Shown in pieces: positions 28,107 to 37,380 of a stretch of DNA of 64,000 bases. Position 1 is the first letter of the stretch. Each line of letters begins with the position of its first letter. A model generated the notes under the pieces. That model was not told the origin of the DNA. It did no database searches and was given only the letters and a program-made list of their open reading frames with translations. The stretch covers positions 42,621 through 106,620 of the forward strand of contig JAQBVJ010000006.1 of the NCBI GenBank assembly GCA_027623235.1, in the 5' to 3' direction. Both the position numbers and the translations under genes were made by a program. Origin of the DNA: Planctomycetota bacterium (GTDB lineage: Bacteria; Planctomycetota; Planctomycetia; Planctomycetales; Planctomycetaceae).

Positions 28107-29555
28107 ATGAGCGATTCCGGTCAGGAATCTCAGTCACCGGATCCCGCGAACAGCAGAACTCAAACATTGCCGATGAGCGAATTTCAAAAATCCTCCGAAA
28201 TGCCGGTTTCGGCCGAGCAGCTTTTCGACTGGCATTGCCGGCCGGGCGCGTTCGAGCGGCTGACTCCCCCATGGGAATCGGTCGATCTGATTTCCACGGA
28301 CGGCGTGGCCGACGGCTCACTCGCCAGGTTGCGGATGAAGGTCGGGCCGGTTCATCGGACATGGGTCGCCCGGCACTCGGACATCGAACCGGGACGACAA
28401 TTCGTCGACACCCAGATCAGCGGTCCGTTTTCGAAGTGGGTTCATACTCACTCGATGCAGCCGAATTCGGCCGGAGCATCGCTGCTCACGGACTATGTTG
28501 AGTACAGTCCGCCGCTCGGCTTTTTCGGTCGCCTTGTCGCCGGTCGTTTTGTTCGGCGGCAGTTGGAACGCACTTTCGCGTATCGGCACGAGGTCACTGT
28601 AAAAGATTTGGCGTTTCACACGGCTCACCTGGAAAGTTCACCGATGAAAATCGCAGTCGGAGGTTCGACCGGTCTGGTCGGTTCTGCCCTCGTCCCGTTT
28701 CTGACGACCGGCGGGCACGAGGTCCTGACACTCGCCCGAGCGAACTCGCGAAGTCGCGGCACGGCGGACTCCTCGTCGGTCGACTGGAACCCGGCCGAAG
28801 GAACGATCGATGCGGCGAGCCTTGAGGGCTGCGACGCGGTCATTCATCTCGGCGGACACAACATCGCTCACGGTCGCTGGACGGAGGGAATGAAGCGGCT
28901 GTTGAAAGACAGCCGGGTCGAAAGCACTGGCCTGCTGGCTCGGACTCTTGCCGGGATGAGCAATCCGCCGAAAGTCTTTGTGTGCGCTTCGGCGATCGGT
29001 TTTTACGGAGACCGCGGCGACGAAGTGATGACCGAAGCCTCGCCGCCTGGCCCGCGGTTCATCAGCGAACTCTGTCAGGCCTGGGAAGACGCAACGGCAC
29101 CGGCAGCCGACGCGGGCATCCGCGTGGTCAATCTTCGGATCGGCGTCGTGCTCAGCCCGAAAGGTGGAGCTCTGAAAAAAATGCTGCTGCCATTCAAACT
29201 GGGAGCCGGCGGGGTCGTCGGAAGCGGAAAACAACCGTGGAGCTGGATCGCCCTCGACGACCTCGTGCGGACAATTCTGCACTGCGTTCAGACGGAGTCG
29301 CTTTCCGGTCCGGTCAACGGTACCGCACCCGGGGTCATCAGCAATCGAGAGTTCACCAGAACGCTGGGCAAAGTGCTTCGACGGCCGACGATTTTTCCGA
29401 TGCCCGCCTTCGTCGTGAAGGCCGCATTCGGCGAAATGGGTGAGGAGTTAATGCTGGCCGGCACACGTTGCGATTCCAGCCGGCTGGTGAACTCCGGCTT
29501 CGAGTTCGCCTACCCGACTCTCGAACCCGCGCTGAGGCACCTGCTCGGTCGCTGA
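28107..29555 (+). CDS. TIGR01777 family epimerase with N-terminal SRPBCC domain
   Basis: 482 residues in two parts. Residues 1-175 form a START/SRPBCC-like domain (FDWHCRPGAFERLTPPWESV, then FVDTQISGPFSKWVHTHS), and the rest from 180 is an extended short-chain dehydrogenase: MKIAVGGSTGLVGSALVPF is the dinucleotide-binding motif, with AVIHLGGHNIAHGRW and FVCASAIGFYGDRGDEVM after it, as in TIGR01777 epimerases (YfcH type). This fusion is common in the family. Physiological substrate is unknown. It follows manC at 25 bp, so co-transcription is likely, although no direct link to GDP-mannose is evident. ATG 28107 is preferred to TTG 28101. Confidence 0.88.
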   Translation: MSDSGQESQSPDPANSRTQTLPMSEFQKSSEMPVSAEQLFDWHCRPGAFERLTPPWESVDLISTDGVADGSLARLRMKVGPVHRTWVARHSDIEPGRQFVDTQISGPFSKWVHTHSMQPNSAGASLLTDYVEYSPPLGFFGRLVAGRFVRRQLERTFAYRHEVTVKDLAFHTAHLESSPMKIAVGGSTGLVGSALVPFLTTGGHEVLTLARANSRSRGTADSSSVDWNPAEGTIDAASLEGCDAVIHLGGHNIAHGRWTEGMKRLLKDSRVESTGLLARTLAGMSNPPKVFVCASAIGFYGDRGDEVMTEASPPGPRFISELCQAWEDATAPAADAGIRVVNLRIGVVLSPKGGALKKMLLPFKLGAGGVVGSGKQPWSWIALDDLVRTILHCVQTESLSGPVNGTAPGVISNREFTRTLGKVLRRPTIFPMPAFVVKAAFGEMGEELMLAGTRCDSSRLVNSGFEFAYPTLEPALRHLLGR

Positions 29556-29632
29556 GCAGAATCATATTTCTGCTTTGAATCGATCCCGCCGGGACGTGTT
29601 TACCGAACGCGCGCCTCGACGTCGAACCAGCA

Positions 29633-29977
29633 TCATCTTGCCGGCGGATCGGCAGGTGGCTTGTCGGCTCTGTTCAAGTCACCAGGCTTCACTTCGTTGC
29701 CGGAGTCGATCTGGTTGGCTGCGGCCGATCGGCGATGCCACAGCCAGACAACAACAGACGAGAGGCCAGCGAAGCGGAACTTGTCGTCGACGTATTTTTC
29801 GACGACGTAAAACGCGAAGTAGTAGAACCGGGAAAAACACCAGACCGCGATCGCCAGCAGCAGTCCGACTCGGACCGTCGGATGTTCATAAATCAGCAGA
29901 CCCGCTGCCAGGATTCCGCACAGCAGGAACAGAAGCCCCTTGGCGATGATCAGTCGCGAACTCTTGAGGTCACTCAT
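29633..29977 (-). CDS. Small membrane protein overlapping the TPR protein gene
   Basis: 114 residues with two hydrophobic helices (LIIAKGLLFLLCGILAAGLL and VGLLLAIAVWCFSRFYYFAF), then a polar tail (VKPGDLNRADKPPADPPAR). Its ATG at 29977 lies within the last bases of the upstream gene (ATGAGTGA overlap with its stop), so it is translationally coupled to it. The longer frame to 30058 would overlap more and is not needed. No family is recognised; it may be an accessory subunit of the large membrane protein. Confidence 0.75.
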   Translation of the reverse strand: MSDLKSSRLIIAKGLLFLLCGILAAGLLIYEHPTVRVGLLLAIAVWCFSRFYYFAFYVVEKYVDDKFRFAGLSSVVVWLWHRRSAAANQIDSGNEVKPGDLNRADKPPADPPAR

Positions 29978-32900
29978 TGCTCTTGTCGGTCGGTAACGGA
30001 GGCGGAGCTTTCCCTCGACCAGAATCGGCAGCGTCGCCAGGTTCCGGTTTCTCACCACTATTTTCCGTCGTTGGCTTTTCCGTTTCGGGATCGGGAATCA
30101 CGGCATCCGGATCCATCTCGCGCAGGATCACGGCCGCAATCGGTTTCAGCGGACTCTTCTGCAGCTCGATGAGGAATTCCTTCGCCTTAGATGGCTGTCC
30201 GCTTTCGAGGTAGCACCGGGCGAGAGTCCACTGCAACTGAGGCAGCTCAGTCGGAAGCCCCTGGAAGCGGGGGCCCGCCTCGGCGATCGACGACATCCGT
30301 TTCTTCAGCAGCAGCACCGCCTGATCGTAATCCCCCAGTGACATATTGACCCACGCGGCATGCATCAACCACGGCACGGGATTCTGTCCGTCGTCCCCCA
30401 GCTGAGCCAGCGAGTTAAACAGCTCGGCGGCTTCCTCGACGCGTCCCGCATCGCTGAGCAGGAACGCTTGAACCAACCTTGCCTGAACGTTGCCGGTCAG
30501 TGTCGGGTCTTCATCGATGAGCCGGAGTGAACGCAGGACGAATCCTTCCTGCCTCAGCATGGCGGAGATCTGTAACGAGTCGGTCTTTTCCTGCTGGAGT
30601 TTGATGACCTCTTCTTCAACGGCTTTGCGGCGTTCTTCGTGCCGCTTGATGAGGTCCCGCATGGAGTCTGACAGGCGTTGCCGGTACGCGAACTCTTCGT
30701 CGGATGCGGCCGGTGGCAGACTCGTGAGAACCTCGATGCACCGCTCGGCCATGCTCAAGGCCAGATCGATCCGGCCTGACTGTTCATACTCGCCAGCGAC
30801 CTGCGCTATCAGTTCGGTGTTCTGCGGACTGAATCGCAAAGCCTGATTCAACGCGTGCATGTACTGAACGTAACGCTGTTGATCGATCGTTATTTGGGGT
30901 TTTTCGCCGAGCGTACTCGTCTCCACCTCCCGCGCAAACGCGGCTCCCATAGCGAGCTGGTGGTACGGGGCCGGATCCGTGGTTTTCTTTTCGAGAGCCA
31001 GGCTGGCGTGACGGATCGACAGATACGCCAGAGAGACGACCTCGACCCGCGAAACGGGGACGCCTTGAGCCGCCAGCTGCAGGTAGAAATTGAAGTGTCT
31101 CGCCTTCTGAAGATCATTCGAAACCAGCGGTAACTGAGCCGACAGAAACTTCTCAGTGAAATTCGGTGGCAACGCGGCCGGGCGCTGTGCCGGAATATGA
31201 TCCTTTGAGAGAAACGCCATCGCCGGCAGGTCGATCAGGTTCCACCGATCACGTTTCAAGGTCTGCCCGGTCCGATCTGTCCGCAGAAACAAGGCCGAGG
31301 TTCCGCCCTGATGAAGCAGCGTCCAGTCCGGCGAGACCAGCAGTGACGTCCACGTGTCGTAGTCAGGAGAGTCGCCCCACATTCGCGGTGCGACGCAGGT
31401 CACTCCAAACCGATCAAACAGCTCCTGCCACAAGGCCCGGTTGCCATGCCAGTTGCCACGTGGGTCCATCGGATCCGGCTCGCGTGGCAGAACTCGAACA
31501 GCGTGTCGAGCCTGGTCGTGCAGCAGAACCAGATTATTTGCCGCGTCATCCTTATCGCCGCGTGAATGCAGATAAAGCCCCAGGCGGCTGTCCAGAAAAG
31601 TACGCTTCCCATGCCAGATCAGCAGGTCTCCGTGATCCGGCCGAAGTGTGAAGATCTCTCCTGCGGGAGCCGCTTCCAGGTCCTCGGCCGTTCCTTCGAT
31701 CGTCATCTCCAGTTCGGGAGAGAATCCTAAACCCACTTGAGCTTCACCGACTCCAATCAGTCGGCCACTGATTCCCAGCCAGGCGACAACCGCCAGAGTC
31801 AGCACGGTGACTGCACGGCCTCCTCGCGAAAACAGAACCTCGAGTCGATCGGTCGAATAGGTCTGCCGGCAGTTCGTCCGGTACCAGTCCTGACCGGCGA
31901 GTGTCGCTGCGACTGCGGCCACCAGAGCAATCATTGGAAGATTGACGAGGCAGAACAGTGACACTCCGATGCCTGCCAGAATCGCCAGCAGAAGGCCGGC
32001 ATCCAGCCTCCGCAACGTCATCACAAAAAGTATCAGCGCGGCAGCGCAGATCGTCAGCCCCGCAATAATGTGGTGATTCAGAACGCCCCACACGCCGGGA
32101 TCAAGCAATCCGTAAAGCTGCACGCCAGCGGGCTCAACCACCGTCGCGAGGTAATATCGCAGTGTCGGCAGCTCGTACTGATAAACCGCGTTTCCGTAGT
32201 ACCGGACGGGTGCCAGCAGTGAGTGCCACCCGAACGGATTCACTATCAGCGCGACGATGCTACCCGCGGCAGCAATCGCCAGATCCGTGAGCGATCCCTT
32301 CGGAGCTGTGAGACTCTCCTCGCCCGAGCCGCGTTTCTTCAGGACTCGCGACAGCGACGTACCGAGGAAGTAAAGCACAACGACACAGGCACCGAGGTAC
32401 GCTCGACTGTCGAGGTTCGACCAGACCGTCAGAGAACCGATCAGACACCAGATGAACTTTTTCTCGCCTGTCTCAGCCCACTGCGTGAGATTCTTCAACA
32501 CCCACACGGTCCCCAGCAGAGTCACGATCTGAGGCAGAGAGCCGAAATGCAGGTGTGCCGCCAGCAGGGCGAGGCAGCCGCAGATCGAGCCCCACCAGGT
32601 CGGCAGGCCTTCGCGACTGATCTGAGAAAGCAGATAAAACGTCGCTGCGGCGAGCAGCCCGAAAAAGAGCGACACCCCGCCCGCCCCGCCGACCGCGTAA
32701 ACGAGCGACAGGATGACGTCGCTCAACCAGTTGAGGTTGATCCACGTTCGCTCGGTCGCCGTGTAGGAAAACTCATCCTGCGCCGGAGGCCAGAACCCGT
32801 TCGCACGAATGGACTCGCCGACCCGAATGTGTACCAGAGTCGCCGTCTGATTCACCTCGCGAATTCCCAGCAGCAGCGCGAGCAGAACAACCGCCCAGCG

Positions 32901-33143
32901 GATCATGAAGTCGCCGCGGATCGCTTCGTCCTCGACAATTTCCGGGGTCAGCTCCTCCTCTTCGGGAAGGTCTTCCTCAGCAGATACCGATTCTTCATCG
33001 CTGGCTGCCTCGTTCACATTCTGCGTTGGCTCAGCGACTTCTTGATTTTCGGTCGGCGTTTCTGCCGCGGATGGCTCGCTGTCTGTCAAATCGACTTCCT
33101 CAGCGGGAGCCCGCTGCTCCGAATCGTCGTCTGGTCTTGTCAC
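29970..33143 (-). CDS. Large TPR-containing polytopic membrane protein
   Basis: 1057 residues: an acidic N-terminal tail (about 70 residues), about ten membrane helices (roughly 80-470), then a soluble C-terminal half with helical TPR-like repeats (for example AEYEQSGRIDLALSMAERCI and WVNMSLGDYDQAVLLLKKR). FSYTATERTWINLNWLSDVI followed by VYAVGGAGG resembles the DPFSYT..W.NHEWL motif of GT-C-like multi-spanning proteins with TPR tails; the function of those is not established. It is probably a surface polysaccharide or glycosylation factor, but that is inference. It is the first gene of a two-gene operon. Confidence 0.82.
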   Translation of the reverse strand: MTRPDDDSEQRAPAEEVDLTDSEPSAAETPTENQEVAEPTQNVNEAASDEESVSAEEDLPEEEELTPEIVEDEAIRGDFMIRWAVVLLALLLGIREVNQTATLVHIRVGESIRANGFWPPAQDEFSYTATERTWINLNWLSDVILSLVYAVGGAGGVSLFFGLLAAATFYLLSQISREGLPTWWGSICGCLALLAAHLHFGSLPQIVTLLGTVWVLKNLTQWAETGEKKFIWCLIGSLTVWSNLDSRAYLGACVVVLYFLGTSLSRVLKKRGSGEESLTAPKGSLTDLAIAAAGSIVALIVNPFGWHSLLAPVRYYGNAVYQYELPTLRYYLATVVEPAGVQLYGLLDPGVWGVLNHHIIAGLTICAAALILFVMTLRRLDAGLLLAILAGIGVSLFCLVNLPMIALVAAVAATLAGQDWYRTNCRQTYSTDRLEVLFSRGGRAVTVLTLAVVAWLGISGRLIGVGEAQVGLGFSPELEMTIEGTAEDLEAAPAGEIFTLRPDHGDLLIWHGKRTFLDSRLGLYLHSRGDKDDAANNLVLLHDQARHAVRVLPREPDPMDPRGNWHGNRALWQELFDRFGVTCVAPRMWGDSPDYDTWTSLLVSPDWTLLHQGGTSALFLRTDRTGQTLKRDRWNLIDLPAMAFLSKDHIPAQRPAALPPNFTEKFLSAQLPLVSNDLQKARHFNFYLQLAAQGVPVSRVEVVSLAYLSIRHASLALEKKTTDPAPYHQLAMGAAFAREVETSTLGEKPQITIDQQRYVQYMHALNQALRFSPQNTELIAQVAGEYEQSGRIDLALSMAERCIEVLTSLPPAASDEEFAYRQRLSDSMRDLIKRHEERRKAVEEEVIKLQQEKTDSLQISAMLRQEGFVLRSLRLIDEDPTLTGNVQARLVQAFLLSDAGRVEEAAELFNSLAQLGDDGQNPVPWLMHAAWVNMSLGDYDQAVLLLKKRMSSIAEAGPRFQGLPTELPQLQWTLARCYLESGQPSKAKEFLIELQKSPLKPIAAVILREMDPDAVIPDPETEKPTTENSGEKPEPGDAADSGRGKAPPPLPTDKSNE

Positions 33144-33378
33144 AATCGATCCTGGAATGAAAGAAAACGAGCCGCGAAAAATCGAAAATAACTCTAAAAC
33201 AAGTGCAGCATTCCCAAGGCTACGCGCGACAGGTTCGGCCGGTCAAGCACCGTTCCGCGTGAATGCCGTTTCACCGGCATTCCCATCAGGCCCGTCGGCG
33301 ATTCGCCGGACAAATCTCCGTAACCGGTCTGTCCTCGTACCGCGTTGCCGTGAGCCCGCCCCCCCCCCGGCGAAACGG
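33144..33378. other. Gap between two minus-strand genes
   Basis: 235 bases, with a run of ten C at 33359-33368 just downstream of the PhyH stop. No ORF or recognisable RNA. The poly-C tract is intergenic and so cannot cause a frameshift. Confidence 0.4.
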
Positions 33379-34167
33379 TCAGCTCTTTAAAAATCCGGTC
33401 ATTCGCTCGGAATTGGCGGTCACTTCATCGTTCAGTGGATCGTCCAGAGCCAGGACGGCTCGCAGTTCAGGCGAAAACGTCTGCTGAAGTTCCGGATCGA
33501 TCAGCCGCTTCTGGTACTGCTGCTGCGGTTTGTCGCGTCGAGAGAAAAACGCGTGCAACGCGGTCCGCGGCCGGTCCGTCCGATTGGCCTGTCCGCCGTG
33601 CCAGCAGTGAGCGTTCATCACGACGACCGTGCCGGCTTTGCCCGTCAGGATGGCCTCTTCCGGATGAGGTGCCGACGGATCCTCAAGCGTCTCCTGCGGA
33701 GTCTGTCCCCAGTGATGAGATCCCGGCACAACGCGCAGCGGACCGTTGTCTGCCGTAAAGTCGTCGAGCATCCACACGGAGTTACACACCCAGAACCCGC
33801 GTTCGTCCGCGACGGCCCCCATGTCCGCGTGCAATGGCTGACCGATTCCGTTGTGAGGATTCGCTGAGCGAACATTGAGGCTGCTGAGCTTGAACCCGCC
33901 GGAAATCACCAGCTCAACGAGCCCCAGCAAACGCGGCTCGACAACGACACGCTGAAAGACTTCGCCCTTGTTGACAAGATTCGCCAGCCGCCGTGAGCCC
34001 TCTTCCTGCCGGAATTCCGAGCCTGCCTGCTCGCCCTCAATCTGAAACTGTCGCGCGGTCGCAGCCTGAAGTTCGGCAAGCCAGCCGGGCGGAATGAAAT
34101 TCTCGAAGACGGCGTATCCGAGCTCGTCAAATTCCTGCTTCGCCTGGTCAAGTCGAACATCGAGCAT
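33379..34167 (-). CDS. Phytanoyl-CoA dioxygenase (PhyH) family protein
   Basis: A 2-oxoglutarate- and Fe(II)-dependent dioxygenase of unknown substrate; 262 residues. The iron-binding HxD is in PLHADMGAV, and the distal His fits MNAHCWHGGQANRTD, with the Arg that binds 2-oxoglutarate in the following RTALHAFF. SVWMLDDFTADNGPLRVVPGSHHWG is the family's signature region. ATG 34167 has GGGGAGG 9 bases upstream; the upstream ATG at 34185 would include this motif and is less likely. It follows nadA by about 30 bp on the same strand, so the two are likely co-transcribed. Confidence 0.88.
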   Translation of the reverse strand: MLDVRLDQAKQEFDELGYAVFENFIPPGWLAELQAATARQFQIEGEQAGSEFRQEEGSRRLANLVNKGEVFQRVVVEPRLLGLVELVISGGFKLSSLNVRSANPHNGIGQPLHADMGAVADERGFWVCNSVWMLDDFTADNGPLRVVPGSHHWGQTPQETLEDPSAPHPEEAILTGKAGTVVVMNAHCWHGGQANRTDRPRTALHAFFSRRDKPQQQYQKRLIDPELQQTFSPELRAVLALDDPLNDEVTANSERMTGFLKS

Positions 34168-34197
34168 CGCGAGCGGCCTCCCCATGAACCGAGCGGG

Positions 34198-35202
34198 TCA
34201 GTTCAGCAGGCTCTTCGCGACGACCCCTCGCGCGGACTCGAAATACGGCTGCCATTCGATTTCCGGCGTTTCGTCACGCAGGCAGTTTCGCACCGCTTGC
34301 AGCGTGTTCAGCGCCATGTGCGGGCAGCGGTTGCAGGCGCAGGTCTCGCCCGTGCTGGCCATGATTCCAGGGACCGGGACGAACGTATGCTGCGGAGCCG
34401 ACTTCTCCAGCGGGTGCAGCATGTTCGCTTCTGTCGCGACCAGGAATGTCTTCGGCTCTTCGAGACTCATCGCGTACTTCCGCATCGCCTCGGTGCCGCC
34501 GATGAAGTCAGTGACTTCCAAAATGTTCTGCGGACACTCGGGGTGAGCCATCACGATGCTGCCTGGAGTATTTTTCTTCGCGCGGAGCAGATCCTGAATA
34601 CTGAAGACTTCGTGGACCATGCATGAGCCCGGCCAGAGGATCATCTTCCGCCCCGTCACTTCCGAGAGGTACCGGCCAAGGTGCCGGTCTGGCACGAAGA
34701 GGATTTCTTTGTCCTTTGGCACCCGCTCGACGATTTCCCGCGCGTTGCCGCTCGTGACGATCCAGTCGCACAGCGACTTCACTGCGGCCGACGTGTTGAT
34801 GTAGGCGACCGTTTGAAAATCGTGCCCCTTTTCACGCAGTTCGTCCTGGTACTTCTTGAGCGCCTGCGGCGGGCAGCTTTCCGCGAGAGAGCAGCCCGCT
34901 TTGAGATCCGGAATCAGCACGCGTTTATCGGGGCTGAGCATCTTCGCCGTCTCAGCCATAAAATGGACGCCGGCAAACAGGATCGTGCTGGTCGAAACCG
35001 TTGTCGCATCACGAGCCAGCTTGAGGCTGTCCCCGCTGAAATCCGCGATGTCCTGGATTTCCCCATCGACATAAAAGTGTGCCAGGATCGTCGCGTCGCG
35101 ATCCTTCTTGAGCTGATCAATCTCGTCCATCAGGTCGAGCGGATCCTCATACGGCTCGAGGCTGGTCACGACGCCACCTGGAACAACACCGCCCTGAGAC
35201 AT
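34198..35202 (-). CDS. nadA: Quinolinate synthase
   Basis: Condenses iminoaspartate and dihydroxyacetone phosphate to quinolinate in NAD synthesis; cytoplasmic, with a [4Fe-4S] cluster. 334 residues. Marks include [47 protein letters not shown] (first cluster Cys), [22 protein letters not shown] and [12 protein letters not shown] (last cluster Cys). ATG 35202 gives [16 protein letters not shown] starts further upstream are weaker. nadB and nadC are not in this window. The PhyH gene follows about 30 bp downstream. Confidence 0.95.
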   Translation of the reverse strand: MSQGGVVPGGVVTSLEPYEDPLDLMDEIDQLKKDRDATILAHFYVDGEIQDIADFSGDSLKLARDATTVSTSTILFAGVHFMAETAKMLSPDKRVLIPDLKAGCSLAESCPPQALKKYQDELREKGHDFQTVAYINTSAAVKSLCDWIVTSGNAREIVERVPKDKEILFVPDRHLGRYLSEVTGRKMILWPGSCMVHEVFSIQDLLRAKKNTPGSIVMAHPECPQNILEVTDFIGGTEAMRKYAMSLEEPKTFLVATEANMLHPLEKSAPQHTFVPVPGIMASTGETCACNRCPHMALNTLQAVRNCLRDETPEIEWQPYFESARGVVAKSLLN

Positions 35203-35436
35203 TCGACAGTCCTTCACGCTGAACGATTTCAGCCGGTCCGCCGAACATCAGCGAAAAACCAACTGGAACGTGGCACAGATTACTCGAAAAACCAGGCACT
35301 CTCTACCGGGCCGCTGATGCAGAAACGACTGAACACTCGACGATGCCAGGCCCGTTGAACGATCTATCCGGCTCAGATTTCCGCTGTTACGATCCCGCCT
35401 GAGAATAAGCCTGCCTCAAGCCTCAAAACCTTCGCC

Positions 35437-36276
35437 ATGAGCTCTGACTTCGATTTTTCGCGAGACACGCAGTTTCTGAAGCTGCTGCAGAGACGCAGCG
35501 ACGTCGACCTGACTGTGGCGGCACTGGAACTCGCGCGGGACGCTCACCCGGACCTCGATTTCGACCTGGTCCACAACTGGGTTTCGGCTCGAGCCGACGA
35601 AATCCGCCCTCTCGTCGTCCGTGCGGCGTCTGAGAGAGAGTCGCTCGAACTGCTCGCTCAGGTCATCGCCGATGAGTACGGCATCGTCGGTTCGCCGGCG
35701 GCCTATGAGTCCGCAAGTGGCAGTTTTCTCAACGAAGTCATTGAAGAGCGACAGGGCATTCCGATCAGCCTGTCCGTTCTCTACATGGCGGTCGCGGGAC
35801 AACTCGGTATCGAACTCGCCGGAGTCGCGGCACAGATGCACTTTCTGACGCGGCTTGAGTCGACCGAAGGCCCGCTCTTCCTCGACCCATTTGCCGGGCG
35901 ACGCATCCTCGACGAAGCCGAAACCGTTGAGTGGCTGTGCGCAATCACTCAGCTTCCGGCCTCGCAGGTCGAGCGATCTCTGCAGCCGGTTGAACCACGG
36001 CTGATCATTCGGCGGATGCTGACCAACCTCAAAGTTCTGTACGCGAAAGCCAGGGACTGGCCCGCTGCCTGGATCGTGCAGAATCGACTGGTGGCACTCG
36101 ACCCGTCTGAGTACTCCGAGCGGCGCGATCTGGCGTTCGTCGCACTGAAATCCGACCGGCCTGGCGTCGCGGTGCGGCTGCTGAATTCGCTGCTCAATAC
36201 GTGCCCGCCTCAGGACGAAGAAGTTCTGCGTGAGCATCTGGAAGAAGCCGGCCGCCTGGTGTCGCAGTGGAATTAA
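35437..36276 (+). CDS. SirB1-family transglutaminase-like / TPR protein
   Basis: 279 residues. IEERQGIPISLSVLYMAVAG followed by GIELAGVAAQMHFL matches the core of the SirB1/YchA family (transglutaminase-like fold), where the usual .GVPISLSILYLELA...GFPGHFL is nearly conserved, although the expected Gly-His is MH. The C-terminal third carries a TPR-like stretch (NLKVLYAKARDWPAAWIVQN). The biochemical role is unknown; family members lie near prfA and prmC in gammaproteobacteria, but not here. The start at 35437 has no strong ribosome-binding site nearby. It stands alone on the plus strand. Confidence 0.85.
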   Translation: MSSDFDFSRDTQFLKLLQRRSDVDLTVAALELARDAHPDLDFDLVHNWVSARADEIRPLVVRAASERESLELLAQVIADEYGIVGSPAAYESASGSFLNEVIEERQGIPISLSVLYMAVAGQLGIELAGVAAQMHFLTRLESTEGPLFLDPFAGRRILDEAETVEWLCAITQLPASQVERSLQPVEPRLIIRRMLTNLKVLYAKARDWPAAWIVQNRLVALDPSEYSERRDLAFVALKSDRPGVAVRLLNSLLNTCPPQDEEVLREHLEEAGRLVSQWN

Positions 36277-36348
36277 ACTCGGGGGAACGGCCTCGGCCAC
36301 TTTCGAAGGCCGGCGGGTGGACCAGGCTGATGCGATTCGGATTGCTCT

Positions 36349-36424
36349 GGTGGGACTCGCTTTGCTCGGCCCACCCTACAGGGGCTCGGCTCACCCTACG
36401 GGGGCTCGGCTCACCCTACGGGGA
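36349..36424. repeat. Three tandem 20-bp units ending in CCCTACGGGG
   Basis: A hairpin of GGTGGG (36349-36354) and CCCACC (36370-36375) leads into three tandem units of 20 bp, CTCGGCTCACCCTACGGGG-like, at 36365-36424. The last unit supplies the TAG stop codon of the minus-strand GNAT gene (36416-36418). The CCCCGTAGG end also occurs in the element at 25407. It resembles degraded planctomycete intergenic repeats. Confidence 0.8.
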
Positions 36425-36892
36425 ATTGCCTGGCTCGAACGCCATGATCAGGCGGTGTTCGTGCGGCCGGTAGTAGCCGTCAATCCGCTGTCGTTCCCGA
36501 AAGCCAAACCCCTCGTAGAGCTTCACCGCGGGTTTGTTTTCCGGATCGACTGTCAGCAGCACCGGCACGCGAGCCCCCTCCAGGGCCTCCTTCATCAGCG
36601 CTTTGCCGATCCCCTTCCCGCGGCAGATCGGGTGTACCATGATCTTGTGCAGAACCTGCTCGTGCTGTTTCGTGGGAAACATGACAAGTGCTCCCGCAAT
36701 CAGGTGTGATTCGCTGAGCGGCTCGCGATCCTGAATTTCCGCGACGAGAAGGTTCGCGTAATCGCACCAAACCCGCCAGATATGCTCGCCGTCTGGAATG
36801 AACGTGTCGTTCATCGACGGCCAGGTGATCCGGTCCAGAGCGGCCACGTCGAGAAACTCATCGGCCTGGGCGAGTCGAATTTCGTATTTCAT
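36416..36892 (-). CDS. GNAT family N-acetyltransferase
   Basis: 158 residues. The acetyl-CoA-binding motif A is VHPICRGKGIGKALMKEAL (R-x-x-G-x-G), and LTVDPENKPAVKLYEGFGF is the usual C-terminal motif B. An N-terminal segment (IRLAQADEFLDVAALDRITW) begins the GNAT fold. Acceptor substrate unknown. ATG 36892 is chosen because the extra residues from 36928 (MKIVRHCRSRC) do not fit. The last three residues (NSP) and stop come from the tandem repeat, so the original end may have been different. Confidence 0.85.
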   Translation of the reverse strand: MKYEIRLAQADEFLDVAALDRITWPSMNDTFIPDGEHIWRVWCDYANLLVAEIQDREPLSESHLIAGALVMFPTKQHEQVLHKIMVHPICRGKGIGKALMKEALEGARVPVLLTVDPENKPAVKLYEGFGFRERQRIDGYYRPHEHRLIMAFEPGNSP

Positions 36893-37071
36893 CGTGCAGC
36901 GGCTCCGGCAATGTCGGACAATTTTCACAGACCAGATAGCATACCGGCCGCACAGAGTATCGATCCGACAAGGAATCCCACACTGTGAAAACTCCGACGG
37001 GGCCGTGTGCTCCTGGTCGCTCAGCGAAGCTCAAAGAAAATATTGACTGACTCTTGCCGCGGAAACCTGCC

Positions 37072-37380
37072 ATGACCGAAGGCCATCCTGAAGAAATCCC
37101 GGAACCATTCGAGCTCCACGAGATTCCGCACGAACTCCGAGAGTACATTCGGTATCCCAAAAGCTGGGAGGCCCACATTATGGACAACCGGCCGCGAGAG
37201 TACTGCCATTTCAAGGCTCCCGGCGAGGAGTGGTTCCATCTGCTGCTGCCGGGTGAGATTTACCTTCAATACGGCCACGCGAAGTTCTGCCTGAACTGTG
37301 CCCGCCGATTCGGCCACACGACCGACGACCGCCTGCACTGGCAGCGCGGACCGCGGCGACAAACGGAGAATCCTCTGTGA
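37072..37380 (+). CDS. Small CxxC protein of unknown function
   Basis: 102 residues with no membrane segment. LPGEIYLQYGHAKFCLNCARRFGHTTDDRLHW contains CxxC plus nearby His residues, which suggests a metal site. The N-terminal half is rich in Glu, Pro and His (EIPEPFELHEIPHELREYI). I do not recognise a family. ATG 37072 is the better of two in-frame starts. It ends 0-1 bp from the stop of rtcA on the opposite strand, so the two are tightly convergent. Confidence 0.65.
   Translation: MTEGHPEEIPEPFELHEIPHELREYIRYPKSWEAHIMDNRPREYCHFKAPGEEWFHLLLPGEIYLQYGHAKFCLNCARRFGHTTDDRLHWQRGPRRQTENPL

Noticed and set aside
33359..33368. Run of ten C as a possible frameshift or phase-variation site
   Set aside because: It lies after the PhyH stop, outside any frame, and no gene start is within reach. 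It may still be an assembly artefact.
36365..36424. Possible CRISPR array
   Set aside because: The three 20-bp units are directly adjacent with no spacers and no cas gene is near. The 42724 units are also directly adjacent.
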